A stretch of DNA of 64,000 bases from Bhargavaea sp. CC-171006. Lineage in GTDB: Bacteria; Bacillota; Bacilli; Bacillales_A; Planococcaceae. The notes below the pieces were generated by a model. The model was not told the origin of the DNA. It ran no database searches and saw only the letters and a program-made list of their open reading frames with translations. Within the stretch, counting starts at the first letter, position 1, and every line of letters begins with the position of its first letter. The stretch is taken from positions 1 through 64,000 of the forward strand of contig NZ_QUZH01000026.1 of NCBI RefSeq assembly GCF_009761675.1, in the 5' to 3' direction. The position numbers and the translations under genes are program-made. Shown piece after piece: positions 1 to 8,101 of this stretch.

Positions 1-61
1 ATTTTCAGGAATAGAAAAAACTGCAGACCAAGGAGTAGTTCACTCACTTTGTCTACAGTCT

Positions 62-89
62 GACCCGACAGGCTACTGCCTGTCGGGTC
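62..89 (+). terminator. Perfect hairpin, probable terminator
   Basis: A 12-bp perfect inverted repeat (GACCCGACAGGC / GCCTGTCGGGTC, loop TACT) is followed by a short T run. It would end a gene lying upstream of the window. A nearly identical hairpin recurs at 5941-5966, followed by a decayed copy of the neighbouring sequence. Confidence 0.65.
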
Positions 90-132
90 TTTGCATGGGG
101 GCGAGTTGTTAGGCTTGAATGATCACGTGGCA

Positions 133-402
133 TTAATAGAGAGTCGGAATCGGACTGCAGGAAACCGTCTCAACTAGTCGCTCATCGAAACCATAAAACG
201 TCCAGGTCCGTCCAGTCCACCGATAACCTGCAACTTCCCCGTATTGAAGGTAGGTGGGGTAAAACCAGAAGTTCTCCCCGGTCACCAGCCAAACATACGT
301 GTAATTGTATAAACAGTCGACGAGATAGTGTGAAGGAAACGGTCTAGGTGGAGCGTATGGTGGTGGGGGAGAGGAGGGTTGCTGGTTCATGTAAAATGTC
401 AC
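133..402 (-). CDS. Small Tyr/Pro-rich hypothetical protein
   Basis: An 89-residue protein from a GTG start. An AAGGGAG ribosome binding site lies 10 nt upstream; the downstream ATG (388-390) is too far from it. The N-terminus is a Pro/Gln stretch (PSSPPPPYAPPRP). The rest is aromatic-rich with regularly placed Trp, Tyr and Phe and a conserved-looking GYRWTGRTW segment; two Cys are present (DCLY and VSCSP). No signal peptide or membrane segment is evident. From memory, short Bacillus proteins with a similar C-terminal pattern exist without a known role, some near spore-coat genes, but I cannot confirm this. A decayed copy of its 3' half lies at 5981-6090. Confidence 0.6.
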   Translation of the reverse strand: MTFYMNQQPSSPPPPYAPPRPFPSHYLVDCLYNYTYVWLVTGENFWFYPTYLQYGEVAGYRWTGRTWTFYGFDERLVETVSCSPIPTLY

Positions 403-590
403 TGGATGATCACTCCCTTATTGATGGGTCCTGACATCATATGCTAAGGCGTACTGAAGGGGGATTGCAGTCGCGCCGAACGGTCCATTGGCTGTGGTGT
501 TTCATTTGTGGGTTCTTGATAAAATGACTTTACCGGTAGCATTTAAAGAGGCTGGTTTAAACGGGGATTAAAAGCGAGGGGGCTTAGTGT

Positions 591-943
591 TTGATTAACA
601 CAAGGTACTATGATGGTTTCGAAGGCGAACCAGAACTTATAGTTAGAGATGAAAGTAGAGAAATGATTATATGGAATGGCTATTTCGTCACCATCCTTAA
701 TTCCATTCTAAAAACAGAAGTTGAAAAGGGAGGAATGCCCGAAGTGTATTCCAGACAGGAAGGCTGGTACGACGAACGTTGCCTATTGAGGATATCCCGT
801 TAACCATTAATCAACTTAGGGCATTTGATTTGGATAAAGCTGAAGGGACGGAAACTTTAATAGAAGTCTTACCTCAACTCATTGAGGACATGATCAAATT
901 CCTTGAGAATGCAGAAGGACAGGTATTCATCGAGTATGATTGA
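591..943 (+). pseudogene. First of three tandem paralogs, frameshifted
   Basis: This copy starts at TTG behind a GAGGGGG site and matches the two genes downstream (INTRYYDGFEGE, EGWYDE). Within 774-788 one nucleotide is missing relative to copies 2 and 3. The frame then runs into a stop at 803, while the homologous C-terminus (PLTINQLRAF to IEYD) continues in another frame to a stop at 943. The total length is exactly one base shorter than the 354-bp intact copies. Unless a sequencing error explains it, this is a recently inactivated copy. Its function is unknown, as for the family. Confidence 0.75.
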
Positions 944-970
944 CTTGTTTTGGGCTAAAGGGGGACTTAC

Positions 971-1324
971 ATGATCAACACAAAGTATTACGATGGCTTC
1001 GAAGGCGAGCATGAAGTCGTCTTAAGTGACGGAGAAAATAGGATGAGTATCTGGGATGGCTACTTTGATACGATCATGGATGCTCTCCTAAAAGGAAATC
1101 CTGAAAAGAAGGGGATTATACGAGAGTATTTTTATCGTGAGGGCTGGTATGACGATCCTTGGAGAATCGAAGATATTCCGCTAACCATCAAACAGTTGAA
1201 GGCATTCGATATCAACCATGCTGAAGGAACCGAAAACATGAAAAAAGTAGCTCCTGAACTGCTTCAGGGCATCATCCTGTTTCTCAAGAGTGCAGAAGGA
1301 CAAGTATACATCGAGTACGATTGA
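971..1324 (+). CDS. Unrecognised 117-residue protein, second tandem copy
   Basis: A soluble, acidic, single-domain protein of 117 residues with an ATG start and a GGGGG-type ribosome binding site. The N-terminus MINTKYYDGFEGE, a central EGWYDDPW and the segment IEDIPLTIKQLKAF are shared with both neighbours. There is no signal peptide, membrane helix or catalytic motif I recognise. The start-to-start spacing of 380 bp on both sides shows tandem duplication. Small acidic single-domain genes in tandem arrays are often immunity proteins, but no toxin gene is visible here, so that role is only a guess. Confidence 0.75.
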   Translation: MINTKYYDGFEGEHEVVLSDGENRMSIWDGYFDTIMDALLKGNPEKKGIIREYFYREGWYDDPWRIEDIPLTIKQLKAFDINHAEGTENMKKVAPELLQGIILFLKSAEGQVYIEYD

Positions 1325-1350
1325 CTTGTTGCAGGTTGAGGGGGACTGAC

Positions 1351-1704
1351 GTGATCAACACAATATATTACGATGGCTTCGAAGGCGAACAAGAGATCAA
1401 TTTAATTAACGGAGAAGACTGTATGATCATTTGGGACGGTTATTTTGATACCATCATGGATGTCCTCTTTGACAGCGGAATCGAAAAGGAAGGCATCGTT
1501 AAGGATTACTTTTATCTGGAGGGCTGGTACGATGAACCCCAACCGATTGAGGACATCCCATTAACCATTCAGCAGTTAAAGGCATTCGACGTAGAGAAAT
1601 CTGATCGGATGGAAAGTTTAAAACAAGTGGCGTTTGAATTGGTTGAGGAAATGATCAAGTTTCTGGAGCAGGCTGATGGTGAGGTAATTATTGAGCGGGT
1701 TTAA
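1351..1704 (+). CDS. Unrecognised 117-residue protein, third tandem copy
   Basis: The third paralog starts at GTG 1351. An in-frame upstream TTG exists, but GTG 1351 aligns with the starts of the other copies and sits 8 nt after a GAGGGGG site. It is 117 residues long and keeps YYDGFEGE, EGWYDEPQ and IEDIPLTIQQLKAF, while the surrounding positions have diverged, so the copies are not very recent. Short repeated linkers separate the copies (CTTGTT...GGGGGACT). It is followed by a strong hairpin at 1721. Function unknown. Confidence 0.75.
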   Translation: MINTIYYDGFEGEQEINLINGEDCMIIWDGYFDTIMDVLFDSGIEKEGIVKDYFYLEGWYDEPQPIEDIPLTIQQLKAFDVEKSDRMESLKQVAFELVEEMIKFLEQADGEVIIERV

Positions 1705-1720
1705 CTCGAATATTAAAAAG

Positions 1721-1745
1721 AAAAGCAGCCATTCCGGCTGCTTTT
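1721..1745. terminator. Bidirectional terminator between convergent genes
   Basis: A perfect 10-bp stem AAAAGCAGCC / GGCTGCTTTT with a 5-nt loop. The A/T-rich arms serve both the rightward tandem genes and the leftward transporter that ends at 1763. Confidence 0.85.
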
Positions 1746-1762
1746 CCTCATTCCTCAATCAT

Positions 1763-3094
1763 TCAACTGTTGCTCCCCGAAGGTGTCAGCTTCAGTTCAG
1801 GTTCTTCAAGATCCCCAAGTTCCGCATGCTCCTCATACTGGGTGAATGTGCGTGTATCCGGCGAGAAGATGGAAAGCACCAGGGAGATTAGGAGTCCGCC
1901 AATCATGAAGCCGCCGAACAGGTACGGAGCGGCGCCGTAATGGTCGCCCATCGTGGCCCAGAGCATCGGGCCGAAGCCGACGATGGCTGCGGCCACCTGG
2001 TAGCCGAGTGACAGACCGGTGTAGCGGACATTTGCCGGGAACAGTTCGGAGAAGAACGTTCCCTGTGTGGCGAAAATCGATGCCCAGATGACGCCGAGCA
2101 TCAGGATCTGCATCGTAAAGAACCAGCCGGTGCCTGCAGGGACTGCCAGGAAGTACGGGATGGCCAGGGCGATCATGGCGACAAGTCCTGCGATGTAGAT
2201 CGTCTTGCGGCCGATAAAGTCGGAGATGTAGCCGACAATCGGGATCGTGATGATCATCGTAGCACAGCTGAGTGTCAGTGCCATGAGTGCCTGGTCACGG
2301 GTATACCCAACGTAGGTAGTCGCGTAGACGAGGATGAATGACATGAGGAAGACGTTGAAGAATCCGTCGCCCAGCTTCAGCCCCATGATGCGGAACAGGT
2401 CTTTTTTGTTATTGCGGAACAAGTCGGCAACCGGTATTTTTGCAATCTGGCCGGATTCTTTTTTCTTCTGGAATTCCGGTGTTTCTTCAATTGTGCTCCG
2501 GATCCAGATGGCGAGAACAATCAGCACTGCACTAAAGAGGAACGGAATGCGCCAGCCCCAGGCCATGAATTGTGCTTCAGTCGTGAAGGCGCTGATGGCG
2601 GTGAAGCTGAACGTTCCGAGGACGAGTCCGATCGGCACGCCCAATTGCGGGATGGAACCGAATAGGCCGCGGAGCCCTTTGCGTGCGGATTCTGTTGCCA
2701 GAAGGACCGCTCCGCCCCATTCTCCGCCGAGTGCTATGCCCTGGATAAGGCGCAGGAGGACGAGGAGGGCAGGGGCGAGCACACCGACCTGTGCATAGGT
2801 GGGAAGCAACCCAATCAGGAAGGAGCTGCCGCCCATCCCGATCAGGGTCAGCATGAGCGAAGCTTTTCGCCCGATTCTGTCCCCGATATGTCCGAAGATG
2901 ATGCTACCGATCGGCCGTGCCGCATACCCGGCACCGAATGTCGCAAAGGCGATTAGAATGGAGATGGCTGGGTCATGGTTGGGGAAGAACAGGGTCGAGA
3001 ACACCAGGGCGGTCGCCGTCCCGTACAGATAGAAGTCGTACCATTCAATGACAGAACCCGAGAGGCTTGCCAGCAGGACTTTTCCTTTTTTCAT
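1763..3094 (-). CDS. MFS transporter, metabolite:H+ symporter (MHS) type
   Basis: A 443-residue membrane protein with about 12 predicted helices. The N-terminus (SGSVIEWYDFYLYG) and the loop 2-3 motif GHIGDRIGRK are typical of the metabolite:H+ symporter branch (ShiA, ProP, KgtP relatives). These carry organic acids, aromatic acids or betaines with protons across the cytoplasmic membrane. An AGGAAG-type site precedes the ATG. It lies 34 bp downstream of the acyl-CoA ligase gene and is probably cotranscribed with it, so its cargo is likely the acid that the ligase activates. Exact substrate unknown. Confidence 0.88.
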   Translation of the reverse strand: MKKGKVLLASLSGSVIEWYDFYLYGTATALVFSTLFFPNHDPAISILIAFATFGAGYAARPIGSIIFGHIGDRIGRKASLMLTLIGMGGSSFLIGLLPTYAQVGVLAPALLVLLRLIQGIALGGEWGGAVLLATESARKGLRGLFGSIPQLGVPIGLVLGTFSFTAISAFTTEAQFMAWGWRIPFLFSAVLIVLAIWIRSTIEETPEFQKKKESGQIAKIPVADLFRNNKKDLFRIMGLKLGDGFFNVFLMSFILVYATTYVGYTRDQALMALTLSCATMIITIPIVGYISDFIGRKTIYIAGLVAMIALAIPYFLAVPAGTGWFFTMQILMLGVIWASIFATQGTFFSELFPANVRYTGLSLGYQVAAAIVGFGPMLWATMGDHYGAAPYLFGGFMIGGLLISLVLSIFSPDTRTFTQYEEHAELGDLEEPELKLTPSGSNS

Positions 3095-3128
3095 ATGGAT
3101 GCCTTCTTCCTATTTATAGTGTGTATCC

Positions 3129-4685
3129 TCACGCAAGGACGGATTGGCGGATCAGGTGCTTCTGAATCTTTCCGACGGCGGTTCTCGGGAAGTCTTCTAC
3201 AACATCAATGGTGTCCGGCACCTTGAAGTTGGCGAGACGTTCACGGCAGTAGGCCAGCAGTTCTTCCGAAGAAGCCTGAGCTCCGTCGTGCATGATGACA
3301 AATGCCTTGATCGCCTCGTCTTTGATCGGATCCGGTACGCCGATGACTGCGGCTTCATATACCGCTTCATGATCGGTCAGCACGCTTTCCACTTCGCCGG
3401 CTGCGACGTTCTCGCCGGAGCGCTTGATCATGTCTTTCAGGCGGTCCACAAAGAAGAATCGGCCGTCTTCGCCGAGCCTTGCGTTGTCGCCCGTCATCAG
3501 CCAGCCGTCCTGGACGGTGGCAGCAGTGGCCTCGGGATTCTTGAAATAGCCTTTCATGATCGTCCTGCCCGGAACGCCCTTTACGACGATTTGCCCGGTC
3601 TGTCCTGCCGGAACCGCGTTGCCTTCCTCGTCAATCAGCTTCACTTTATACCCGAGGGTCGGCCGTCCGATGCTCAGGTTATTGGGCGTTCCGTACGGCT
3701 GGTTCATGAGCGGAATCCCGACGGTTTCAGTCATGCCGTATAGCTGATAGAGGCGGGTATCGAACTGATCTTCGAACTGGTCGAGTTCCTGCTGCCCGAC
3801 CGATTGGGCGAACAGGATGAGCCGGAGCGGGTTGTCCCGGTCTGCCGGGTCGTACTCCTTTGAAAGAATCATGCGTATCGGAGCAGCGAACAGCGAACCG
3901 ACCGTCCCGCCGAGCGCCTTGGCCTGCTTGAAGTAGCGGGTAGCACTGAACCGTTCGGTAAGAGCGATGCTTCCGCCCGCTATCAGTGCCGGCATGCAGG
4001 TGTAGTACTGCCCGTTGCCGTGGAAGAGGGGAAGTACCGTGAATGTCCGGTCTTCTGGCGTAAGTCCGATTGTCTTGGACATCAGCTCACCGGTAAAAAT
4101 ATAATTTGCATTCGTCACCTGAACGCCTTTCGGCTTGGAGGTCGTGCCGGAAGTGTAGAGCATTCCGACGACATCTTCCGGGTGGACTTCAGGAAGTTCG
4201 ATATCGAGTTGTTTTCCTTCTTCGACAAGCTGGTCGAAAGAATGGGCTCCCTCATGAGCTTCGGAGCGTGTCAGTATGGTATGCCGGATGTTTGGAATCT
4301 CGTCTTTGATGCTGGCGAACTTATCCAGGTAGTCTTCCTCGGTGATCAGCAAAACCGAATCCGAGTGGTTGATCAGATAGTTCATCTCATCTGCGGTTGA
4401 CAGGACGTTGGTCGGCACCATGACCGCACCGATCTCCGCTGCCGCAAACCAAATGGTCAGGAACTCCGTGTTGTTCGGCAGATGGACGGTGAAGTGGTCG
4501 CCTTTTTTGATGCCAAGGTGGAGAAGCGAACGGCTGAATGCCAGCACTTCCTCGTGAAACTCTCTGTACGTCTTTCGAGTCTGGTTGCCATTCGCGTCTT
4601 CGAATGCAATCAATTCCTTGTCCCCGTACTGTTCCGCCTTTTCTTTTAGTACCGTGCGCAGTGTCCGGTTTCCGATGATGTCCAT
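3129..4685 (-). CDS. AMP-forming acyl-CoA ligase
   Basis: A 518-residue member of the acyl-adenylate superfamily, which activates a carboxylic acid with ATP and CoA. Visible motifs are the P-loop-like YTSGTTSKPKGV near residue 180, YGMTET near 320, the GDNARLGEDGRF / DRLKDMIKRSGE region near 400-420, and the C-terminal catalytic lysine in PRTAVGKIQK. The layout resembles the carnitine/crotonobetaine- and fatty-acyl-CoA ligase group, but the substrate pocket cannot be read. It is the first gene of a leftward operon with the MHS transporter, with a GGGAGGG site before the ATG. Its promoter carries two TetR-type operators and a cre-like box. Confidence 0.88.
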   Translation of the reverse strand: MDIIGNRTLRTVLKEKAEQYGDKELIAFEDANGNQTRKTYREFHEEVLAFSRSLLHLGIKKGDHFTVHLPNNTEFLTIWFAAAEIGAVMVPTNVLSTADEMNYLINHSDSVLLITEEDYLDKFASIKDEIPNIRHTILTRSEAHEGAHSFDQLVEEGKQLDIELPEVHPEDVVGMLYTSGTTSKPKGVQVTNANYIFTGELMSKTIGLTPEDRTFTVLPLFHGNGQYYTCMPALIAGGSIALTERFSATRYFKQAKALGGTVGSLFAAPIRMILSKEYDPADRDNPLRLILFAQSVGQQELDQFEDQFDTRLYQLYGMTETVGIPLMNQPYGTPNNLSIGRPTLGYKVKLIDEEGNAVPAGQTGQIVVKGVPGRTIMKGYFKNPEATAATVQDGWLMTGDNARLGEDGRFFFVDRLKDMIKRSGENVAAGEVESVLTDHEAVYEAAVIGVPDPIKDEAIKAFVIMHDGAQASSEELLAYCRERLANFKVPDTIDVVEDFPRTAVGKIQKHLIRQSVLA

Positions 4686-4701
4686 GATGTACCCTCCCTT
4701 T

Positions 4702-4715
4702 TTAAAGCGCTTACA
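4702..4715. promoter_or_regulatory. Cre-like box
   Basis: TTAAAGCGCTTACA has the AAGCGCTT core of CcpA catabolite-responsive elements. It lies between the acyl-CoA ligase start and its promoter, a position that would block elongation under carbon repression. Confidence 0.5.
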
Positions 4716-4723
4716 ACTTTCAT

Positions 4724-4748
4724 AGACCGCAGTCTTAGACTATAGTCT
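4724..4748. promoter_or_regulatory. Tandem TetR-type operators, AGAC-N4-GTCT twice
   Basis: Two 12-bp palindromes, AGACCGCAGTCT (4724-4735) and AGACTATAGTCT (4737-4748), lie 13 bp apart between the divergent ligase and TetR genes. They overlap the start region of the leftward promoter. The same half-sites occur twice upstream of the second TetR module at 32084-32124. Confidence 0.75.
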
Positions 4749-4750
4749 AT

Positions 4751-4780
4751 AATATAAGCAATAGAGGATTGTTATGTCAA
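4751..4780 (-). promoter_or_regulatory. Promoter of the ligase-transporter operon
   Basis: On the minus strand a perfect TTGACA (4780-4775) is followed after 18 nt by TATATT (4756-4751). The TetR-type operators lie just downstream. The same stretch contains TATAAT on the plus strand (4748-4753), which could serve the tetR gene. Confidence 0.6.
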
Positions 4781-4823
4781 TAATATTTAGAATAATTAAT
4801 ATGAACATTGAAAGGGGAGAAAC

Positions 4824-5447
4824 ATGACGACAACAAACCGGCAAACCCAGGCAGAACAGACCAAGCAAAGGCTGTTCGACACCGCATTGGAACTATTTAA
4901 AAAGAAAGGCTTCGATAATGTCAGCGTCGATGAAATCGTCCAAAAGAGCAACAGCTCCAAAGGCGCCTTCTACGGCCACTTCAAATCCAAATACGGCATC
5001 TTCATCGAGAAATTTAAAGAAATTGACTCCTTCTATGAAGAATTCGTCCTTACCATTCCTGAAGAGGCTGCTTTTAAAGAAAAGATCCTCCTCCTGTTTG
5101 AAGGGCAGATGGACCACCTCGAAAACGTCCTCGGCAAAGACCTCATGCGGACCGTCTACATGAGCGGCCTCAACGACACCGACGAAAACTTCTTCGCCAA
5201 CTCCGACCGAAGCTTGTACCGGATCATCAGGGGATTGATCGGAGAAGCGATTGAGCGGGGGGAACTGCAGGGAGACATCGACATCCAGAAGCTCACCTGG
5301 CAAATTACCCGATGCATGCGCGGGACTTTGTACGACTGGCATGCGTTCGGGGAGACGTTTGATCTGCAGAAAGAGAGCAGGGAATATATTGAGGTGTTTA
5401 TGGATGGGGTGATGGGTAGGTATGGGCTGTATAAGAAAGTTGAATGA
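4824..5447 (+). CDS. TetR/AcrR family regulator of the ligase-MHS operon
   Basis: A 207-residue one-component repressor. The N-terminal helix-turn-helix (LFKKKGFDNVSVDEIVQKS, then SSKGAFYGHFKSK) is standard TetR; the C-terminal half binds an unknown ligand. The AGGGGAG site 5 nt before the ATG fixes the start. It is divergent from the acyl-CoA ligase, with paired palindromic operators between them, so it most likely represses that operon and responds to its substrate or CoA ester. It resembles the second TetR of this window (31442-32038) through the N-terminal half, including KGAFY.HF.SK and the F.EIDSFY/F.QIDQFY stretch. The stop codon lies inside the first unit of a 21-bp-period repeat. Confidence 0.88.
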   Translation: MTTTNRQTQAEQTKQRLFDTALELFKKKGFDNVSVDEIVQKSNSSKGAFYGHFKSKYGIFIEKFKEIDSFYEEFVLTIPEEAAFKEKILLLFEGQMDHLENVLGKDLMRTVYMSGLNDTDENFFANSDRSLYRIIRGLIGEAIERGELQGDIDIQKLTWQITRCMRGTLYDWHAFGETFDLQKESREYIEVFMDGVMGRYGLYKKVE

Positions 5448-5530
5448 TTACCCAACTTGCATGAATCATTACCTGTTACGCTTGAACGACTACCAATTAA
5501 GCCTGAGTCATTACGGATACTAGCTGAATT
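5442..5530 (+). repeat. Degenerate 21-bp-period repeat, about four units
   Basis: Units start at 5442, 5463, 5484 and 5505, each opening with GARTSATTAC or a close variant (GAATGATTACC, GAATCATTACC, GAACGACTACC, GAGTCATTACG). The first overlaps the tetR stop codon. Related units are found near 108, 35631, 43229-43290 and 60958-61163. Confidence 0.65.
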
Positions 5531-5559
5531 AAACAAAACCAAAAAGCCGACCCCTCCCC

Positions 5560-5915
5560 CCGCGAAGGTTTGCCGATAGTCCTGGAATACAGCAAGGATG
5601 CCTGCACTAGAGCGGTTGACGGACATCGGCAGGATCAACTCCGCGGATGAAGACAAGACCATTGAAGAAACCGCAGAACGCACCTTCCAATCGGTAAAAG
5701 TACTCTGCGATTCGCTAAAAATCCCGAACCTAAAAGAATGGGACATCGATGAGCAGGCATTATGAACGCCAGTGTAAAAATGGCGAAAGAGCCTTGGACA
5801 GCGGCAACCCGACAAACAATGCGAAGGTGCCGACAAACAATGCGAAGGTGCCGACAAGTGAGGAGAGTATTGGCTTTATCAAACAGTCTACGCTTATCAA
5901 GCGGTTAAGCGTATA
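5560..5915 (+). pseudogene. Remnant of an iron-containing alcohol dehydrogenase C-terminus
   Basis: Open segments in different frames read like the last third of group III (iron-dependent) alcohol dehydrogenases. One segment near 5635-5762 gives VKVLCDSLKIPNLKEW, similar to the conserved KLCDDLGIP-like helix. Another near 5793-5900 gives ALDSGNPTNNAKVPT, followed in a shifted frame by LYQTVYAY, which resembles the family's usual C-terminal end. At least two frameshifts separate these pieces and no N-terminal part is present. The remnant is non-functional and shows that this gap once held a metabolic gene. Confidence 0.6.
5811..5852 (+). repeat. Perfect 21-bp tandem duplication
   Basis: Two identical 21-nt units beginning GACAAACAATGCG (5811-5831 and 5832-5852) lie inside the dehydrogenase remnant and repeat the peptide TNNAKVP in frame. 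This is probably replication slippage in sequence no longer under selection. Confidence 0.85.
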
Positions 5916-5940
5916 AATTATTTAGAAAAGAGATGAAGAA

Positions 5941-5966
5941 ACCCGACAGGCAGTTGCCTGTCGGGT
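5941..5966 (+). terminator. Hairpin, second copy of the 62-89 terminator
   Basis: Perfect 11-bp stem ACCCGACAGGC / GCCTGTCGGGT with loop AGTT, followed by CTTTATA. The stem matches the hairpin at 62-89 and the flanking GGGCGAGTTGTTA is shared too. Confidence 0.65.
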
Positions 5967-5980
5967 CTTTATATGAAAGG

Positions 5981-6090
5981 GCGAGTTGTTACATAGGAAG
6001 GGAATTACAGGAAACGTGCTCACTTATTCGTTAATGGAAACCGTCAAACGTTCAGTTCCATCCATCCAACGATAACCTAACGCTAAATTA
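5981..6090 (-). pseudogene. Decayed 3' fragment of a copy of the 133-402 gene
   Basis: This stretch aligns with about 108-240: shared blocks include CAGGAAAC, GAAACC.T.AAACGT.CAG, TCC.TCCA.C and CGATAACCT. On the minus strand it corresponds to the GYRWTGRTW region, with substitutions and an indel. The segment from the hairpin at 5941 through here is therefore an old duplicate of the left edge of the window. Confidence 0.6.
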
Positions 6091-6122
6091 AACAGAATTT
6101 ATAAAAAAATTGAAATTATCGG

Positions 6123-6151
6123 TTGACTTTCTGATATAAGTACCTTATTGT
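6123..6151 (+). promoter_or_regulatory. Candidate sigma-A promoter for the IclR gene
   Basis: TTGACT (6123-6128), a 17-nt spacer and TATTGT (6146-6151) in an AT-rich stretch about 70 bp upstream of the iclR start. Confidence 0.45.
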
Positions 6152-6218
6152 TACATGTGAAAAGAGTTTTCTTATTTGAAAAGAAGGCTCTTGTAGTGAA
6201 AGGGGGAAATCAGCCAAC

Positions 6219-6995
6219 GTGGATGTTACAACACCAGAAAAGAAGACCTATTTATCACCGGCTGTTAAAAGCGCAACAGAAATTATTACTTTTTTAAGTA
6301 AGTATAAGAACAAAAAATCCACTTTGACCGAAATCAGTAAAGGAGTCGGAATTAATAGTTCTACCTGTTATAGAATCTTAAAGACTCTCGTAGATCAAAA
6401 AGTATTAAATTACAAGGAAGAAACTAAACAATTTTCGCTTGGGTCCTACCTGATTGTTTTGGGTAAAAGGGCATCGGAGTTTATAGACTACTTAGAAATA
6501 GCAAGAGAGTACCTTGCTGAAGTTTCTAAGCTAACGAACTCTACTACTGGAATTGTTCAGAGAATTGGGGATGAGTGGCTCTATATCGATAAAGCAATTC
6601 CTGACTCACCCTATAGTATTGCTATTAAAGAGGGACAACGGTTTAAGATGAATGCAGGAGCTACTGCAAAACTTTTTATGGCCTATTTATCAAGTGAGGA
6701 AAGAGAAGAAATCTTAGATCGAATTGGCATCGAAAGATACACAAATTCAACAAAATTTAATCGAGAAGAGTTTTTGAGTGAAATGCCTGCAATAAAAGAA
6801 CAGGGATTTTCAATAAGTATTGAAGAGCATATAGAAGGAATTTCGGGTATCTCTCTACCTGTATTCAGCAAATCCGGGGAAATTGAATTCGCTATAACAG
6901 TTGTAATGCTAAGTAACGGAAAAACCAGTGAAGAATTGAAAGCGATTGCAAATGAATTGAAATCAGTAACAGATGAGTTATCAAAACTCATTTAA
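6219..6995 (+). CDS. IclR family transcriptional regulator
   Basis: A 258-residue regulator from a GTG start behind AGGGGG. Residues about 15-75 form the winged helix-turn-helix (LTEISKGVGINSSTCYRILKTL). The remainder is the IclR effector domain with the usual GATAKLFMAYL-like and GISGISLPVF segments. It is first in a rightward, AT-rich block running without a visible strong terminator to 17472, so it is the probable local regulator of the TRAP transporter and CoA pathway. Family members bind small carboxylates and can repress or activate. The ligand is unknown. Confidence 0.88.
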   Translation: MDVTTPEKKTYLSPAVKSATEIITFLSKYKNKKSTLTEISKGVGINSSTCYRILKTLVDQKVLNYKEETKQFSLGSYLIVLGKRASEFIDYLEIAREYLAEVSKLTNSTTGIVQRIGDEWLYIDKAIPDSPYSIAIKEGQRFKMNAGATAKLFMAYLSSEEREEILDRIGIERYTNSTKFNREEFLSEMPAIKEQGFSISIEEHIEGISGISLPVFSKSGEIEFAITVVMLSNGKTSEELKAIANELKSVTDELSKLI

Positions 6996-7018
6996 AAAAT
7001 AATTTGGGGGTGTTCCGT

Positions 7019-8026
7019 TTGAAACGAGCTAAAAGTCGTCTAATTGCATTGGGAATTTTGGTGCTATCACTAATTTTCGTGGCGGCGTGTAACAACACGG
7101 AGGGAGCAGATTCAGAACCGAGTTCCGGGAAAAGGTTAATGGGAGCCTTTTCGACAGGAAGCTCGGGAGGCTTATATGATTTGCTAGGTGGGGGAATGGC
7201 GAATATCATCAATCAGAACACTGAAAATATCAATTTAAATACTACTGTTCCGCCATCTATTAGTGAGGTTCCAAGAATGCTCGATTCTAAGCAAGCAGTT
7301 GTCGGTATTGGAATGGCTGATATGATGGAACGTGCCGAAGAGGGAACTGGAGAATTTGATCAAGCATACGAGAACATACAACCAATTCTCGCGATGTACG
7401 ACAACGTTATGGCTATGGTAACAACTGCAGACTCTAGTATTGAAAGTATTACCGATGTAAAAGGAAAGAAAGTAGGCGTTTCTTCACAAACGACAAAAGA
7501 TATTATTACAGAATATCTCGATTTTGCAGGTATAGCTGAAAATGAAGTTGAATGGATGTTCCTATCATATGCAGAGCAGGCTGAGGCGCTAAAAGAAGGA
7601 AGTATAGATGTAGGTAACTTTACTTCTTATCCTAAAGCTGGATTACTAGAGGATTTGTCCACCTCTAGAAAGGGCTTAAAATTTATCAAAATAGACGAGG
7701 AAATCCGTGAAGCATGGGATAAAGAATATCCACTTTGGGCTAACGGCACCACTCCAAGTGGTACTTATAAAGGATTGGATGAAGATGCGCATTACTATAC
7801 TCAATTTACTGTGCTATATGCAAATTCTGACCTTACAGAGGAACAAGTTTATGAAATAACTAAAGCAATTCTTGATAACCACGAAGAGATTTCTGCAATC
7901 CATCCAGCCGGAGAGTCTATAACTCCAGAAATGACAAAAAACTATATCGATAGAAGTATTATCAACCCCGATGATCTACATCCAGGAGCTATTAGATACT
8001 TTAAAGAAGTTGGAGTTTTGGAATAG
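7019..8026 (+). CDS. TAXI-family TRAP substrate-binding lipoprotein
   Basis: A 335-residue lipoprotein that binds a small acid outside the membrane and hands it to the TRAP permease. I place the start at TTG 7019, 7 nt after GGGGGTG; upstream in-frame TTG 7004 and GTG 7010 overlap that site. The signal segment (ALGILVLSLIFVAAC) ends in a lipobox, with the Cys followed by NN. The mature part opens with GAFSTGSSGGLYDLLGG, matching the GT-rich ligand loop of TAXI proteins, and contains KGKKVGVSS. A stem-loop follows at 8037. Known TAXI ligands include glutamate and other carboxylates, but the ligand here is unknown. Confidence 0.88.
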   Translation: MKRAKSRLIALGILVLSLIFVAACNNTEGADSEPSSGKRLMGAFSTGSSGGLYDLLGGGMANIINQNTENINLNTTVPPSISEVPRMLDSKQAVVGIGMADMMERAEEGTGEFDQAYENIQPILAMYDNVMAMVTTADSSIESITDVKGKKVGVSSQTTKDIITEYLDFAGIAENEVEWMFLSYAEQAEALKEGSIDVGNFTSYPKAGLLEDLSTSRKGLKFIKIDEEIREAWDKEYPLWANGTTPSGTYKGLDEDAHYYTQFTVLYANSDLTEEQVYEITKAILDNHEEISAIHPAGESITPEMTKNYIDRSIINPDDLHPGAIRYFKEVGVLE

Positions 8027-8036
8027 GAATAAAATA

Positions 8037-8067
8037 GAGCCTTCTGACCGCATACGTTAGAAGGCTC
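8037..8067 (+). terminator. Stem-loop between binding protein and permease genes
   Basis: GAGCCTTCT / AGAAGGCTC, a 9-bp stem with a 13-nt loop and a weak T tract. It probably causes partial termination or protects the upstream message, so that binding protein is made in excess over permease. Confidence 0.6.
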
Positions 8068-8101
8068 CATTATTTAGAATAAAAATAAGGTAGGTGATTA
8101 T

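Noticed and set aside
591-1704. Toxin-antitoxin or polymorphic-toxin locus
   Set aside because: Only candidate immunity-like copies are present; no toxin, secretion or effector domain is visible in the window.
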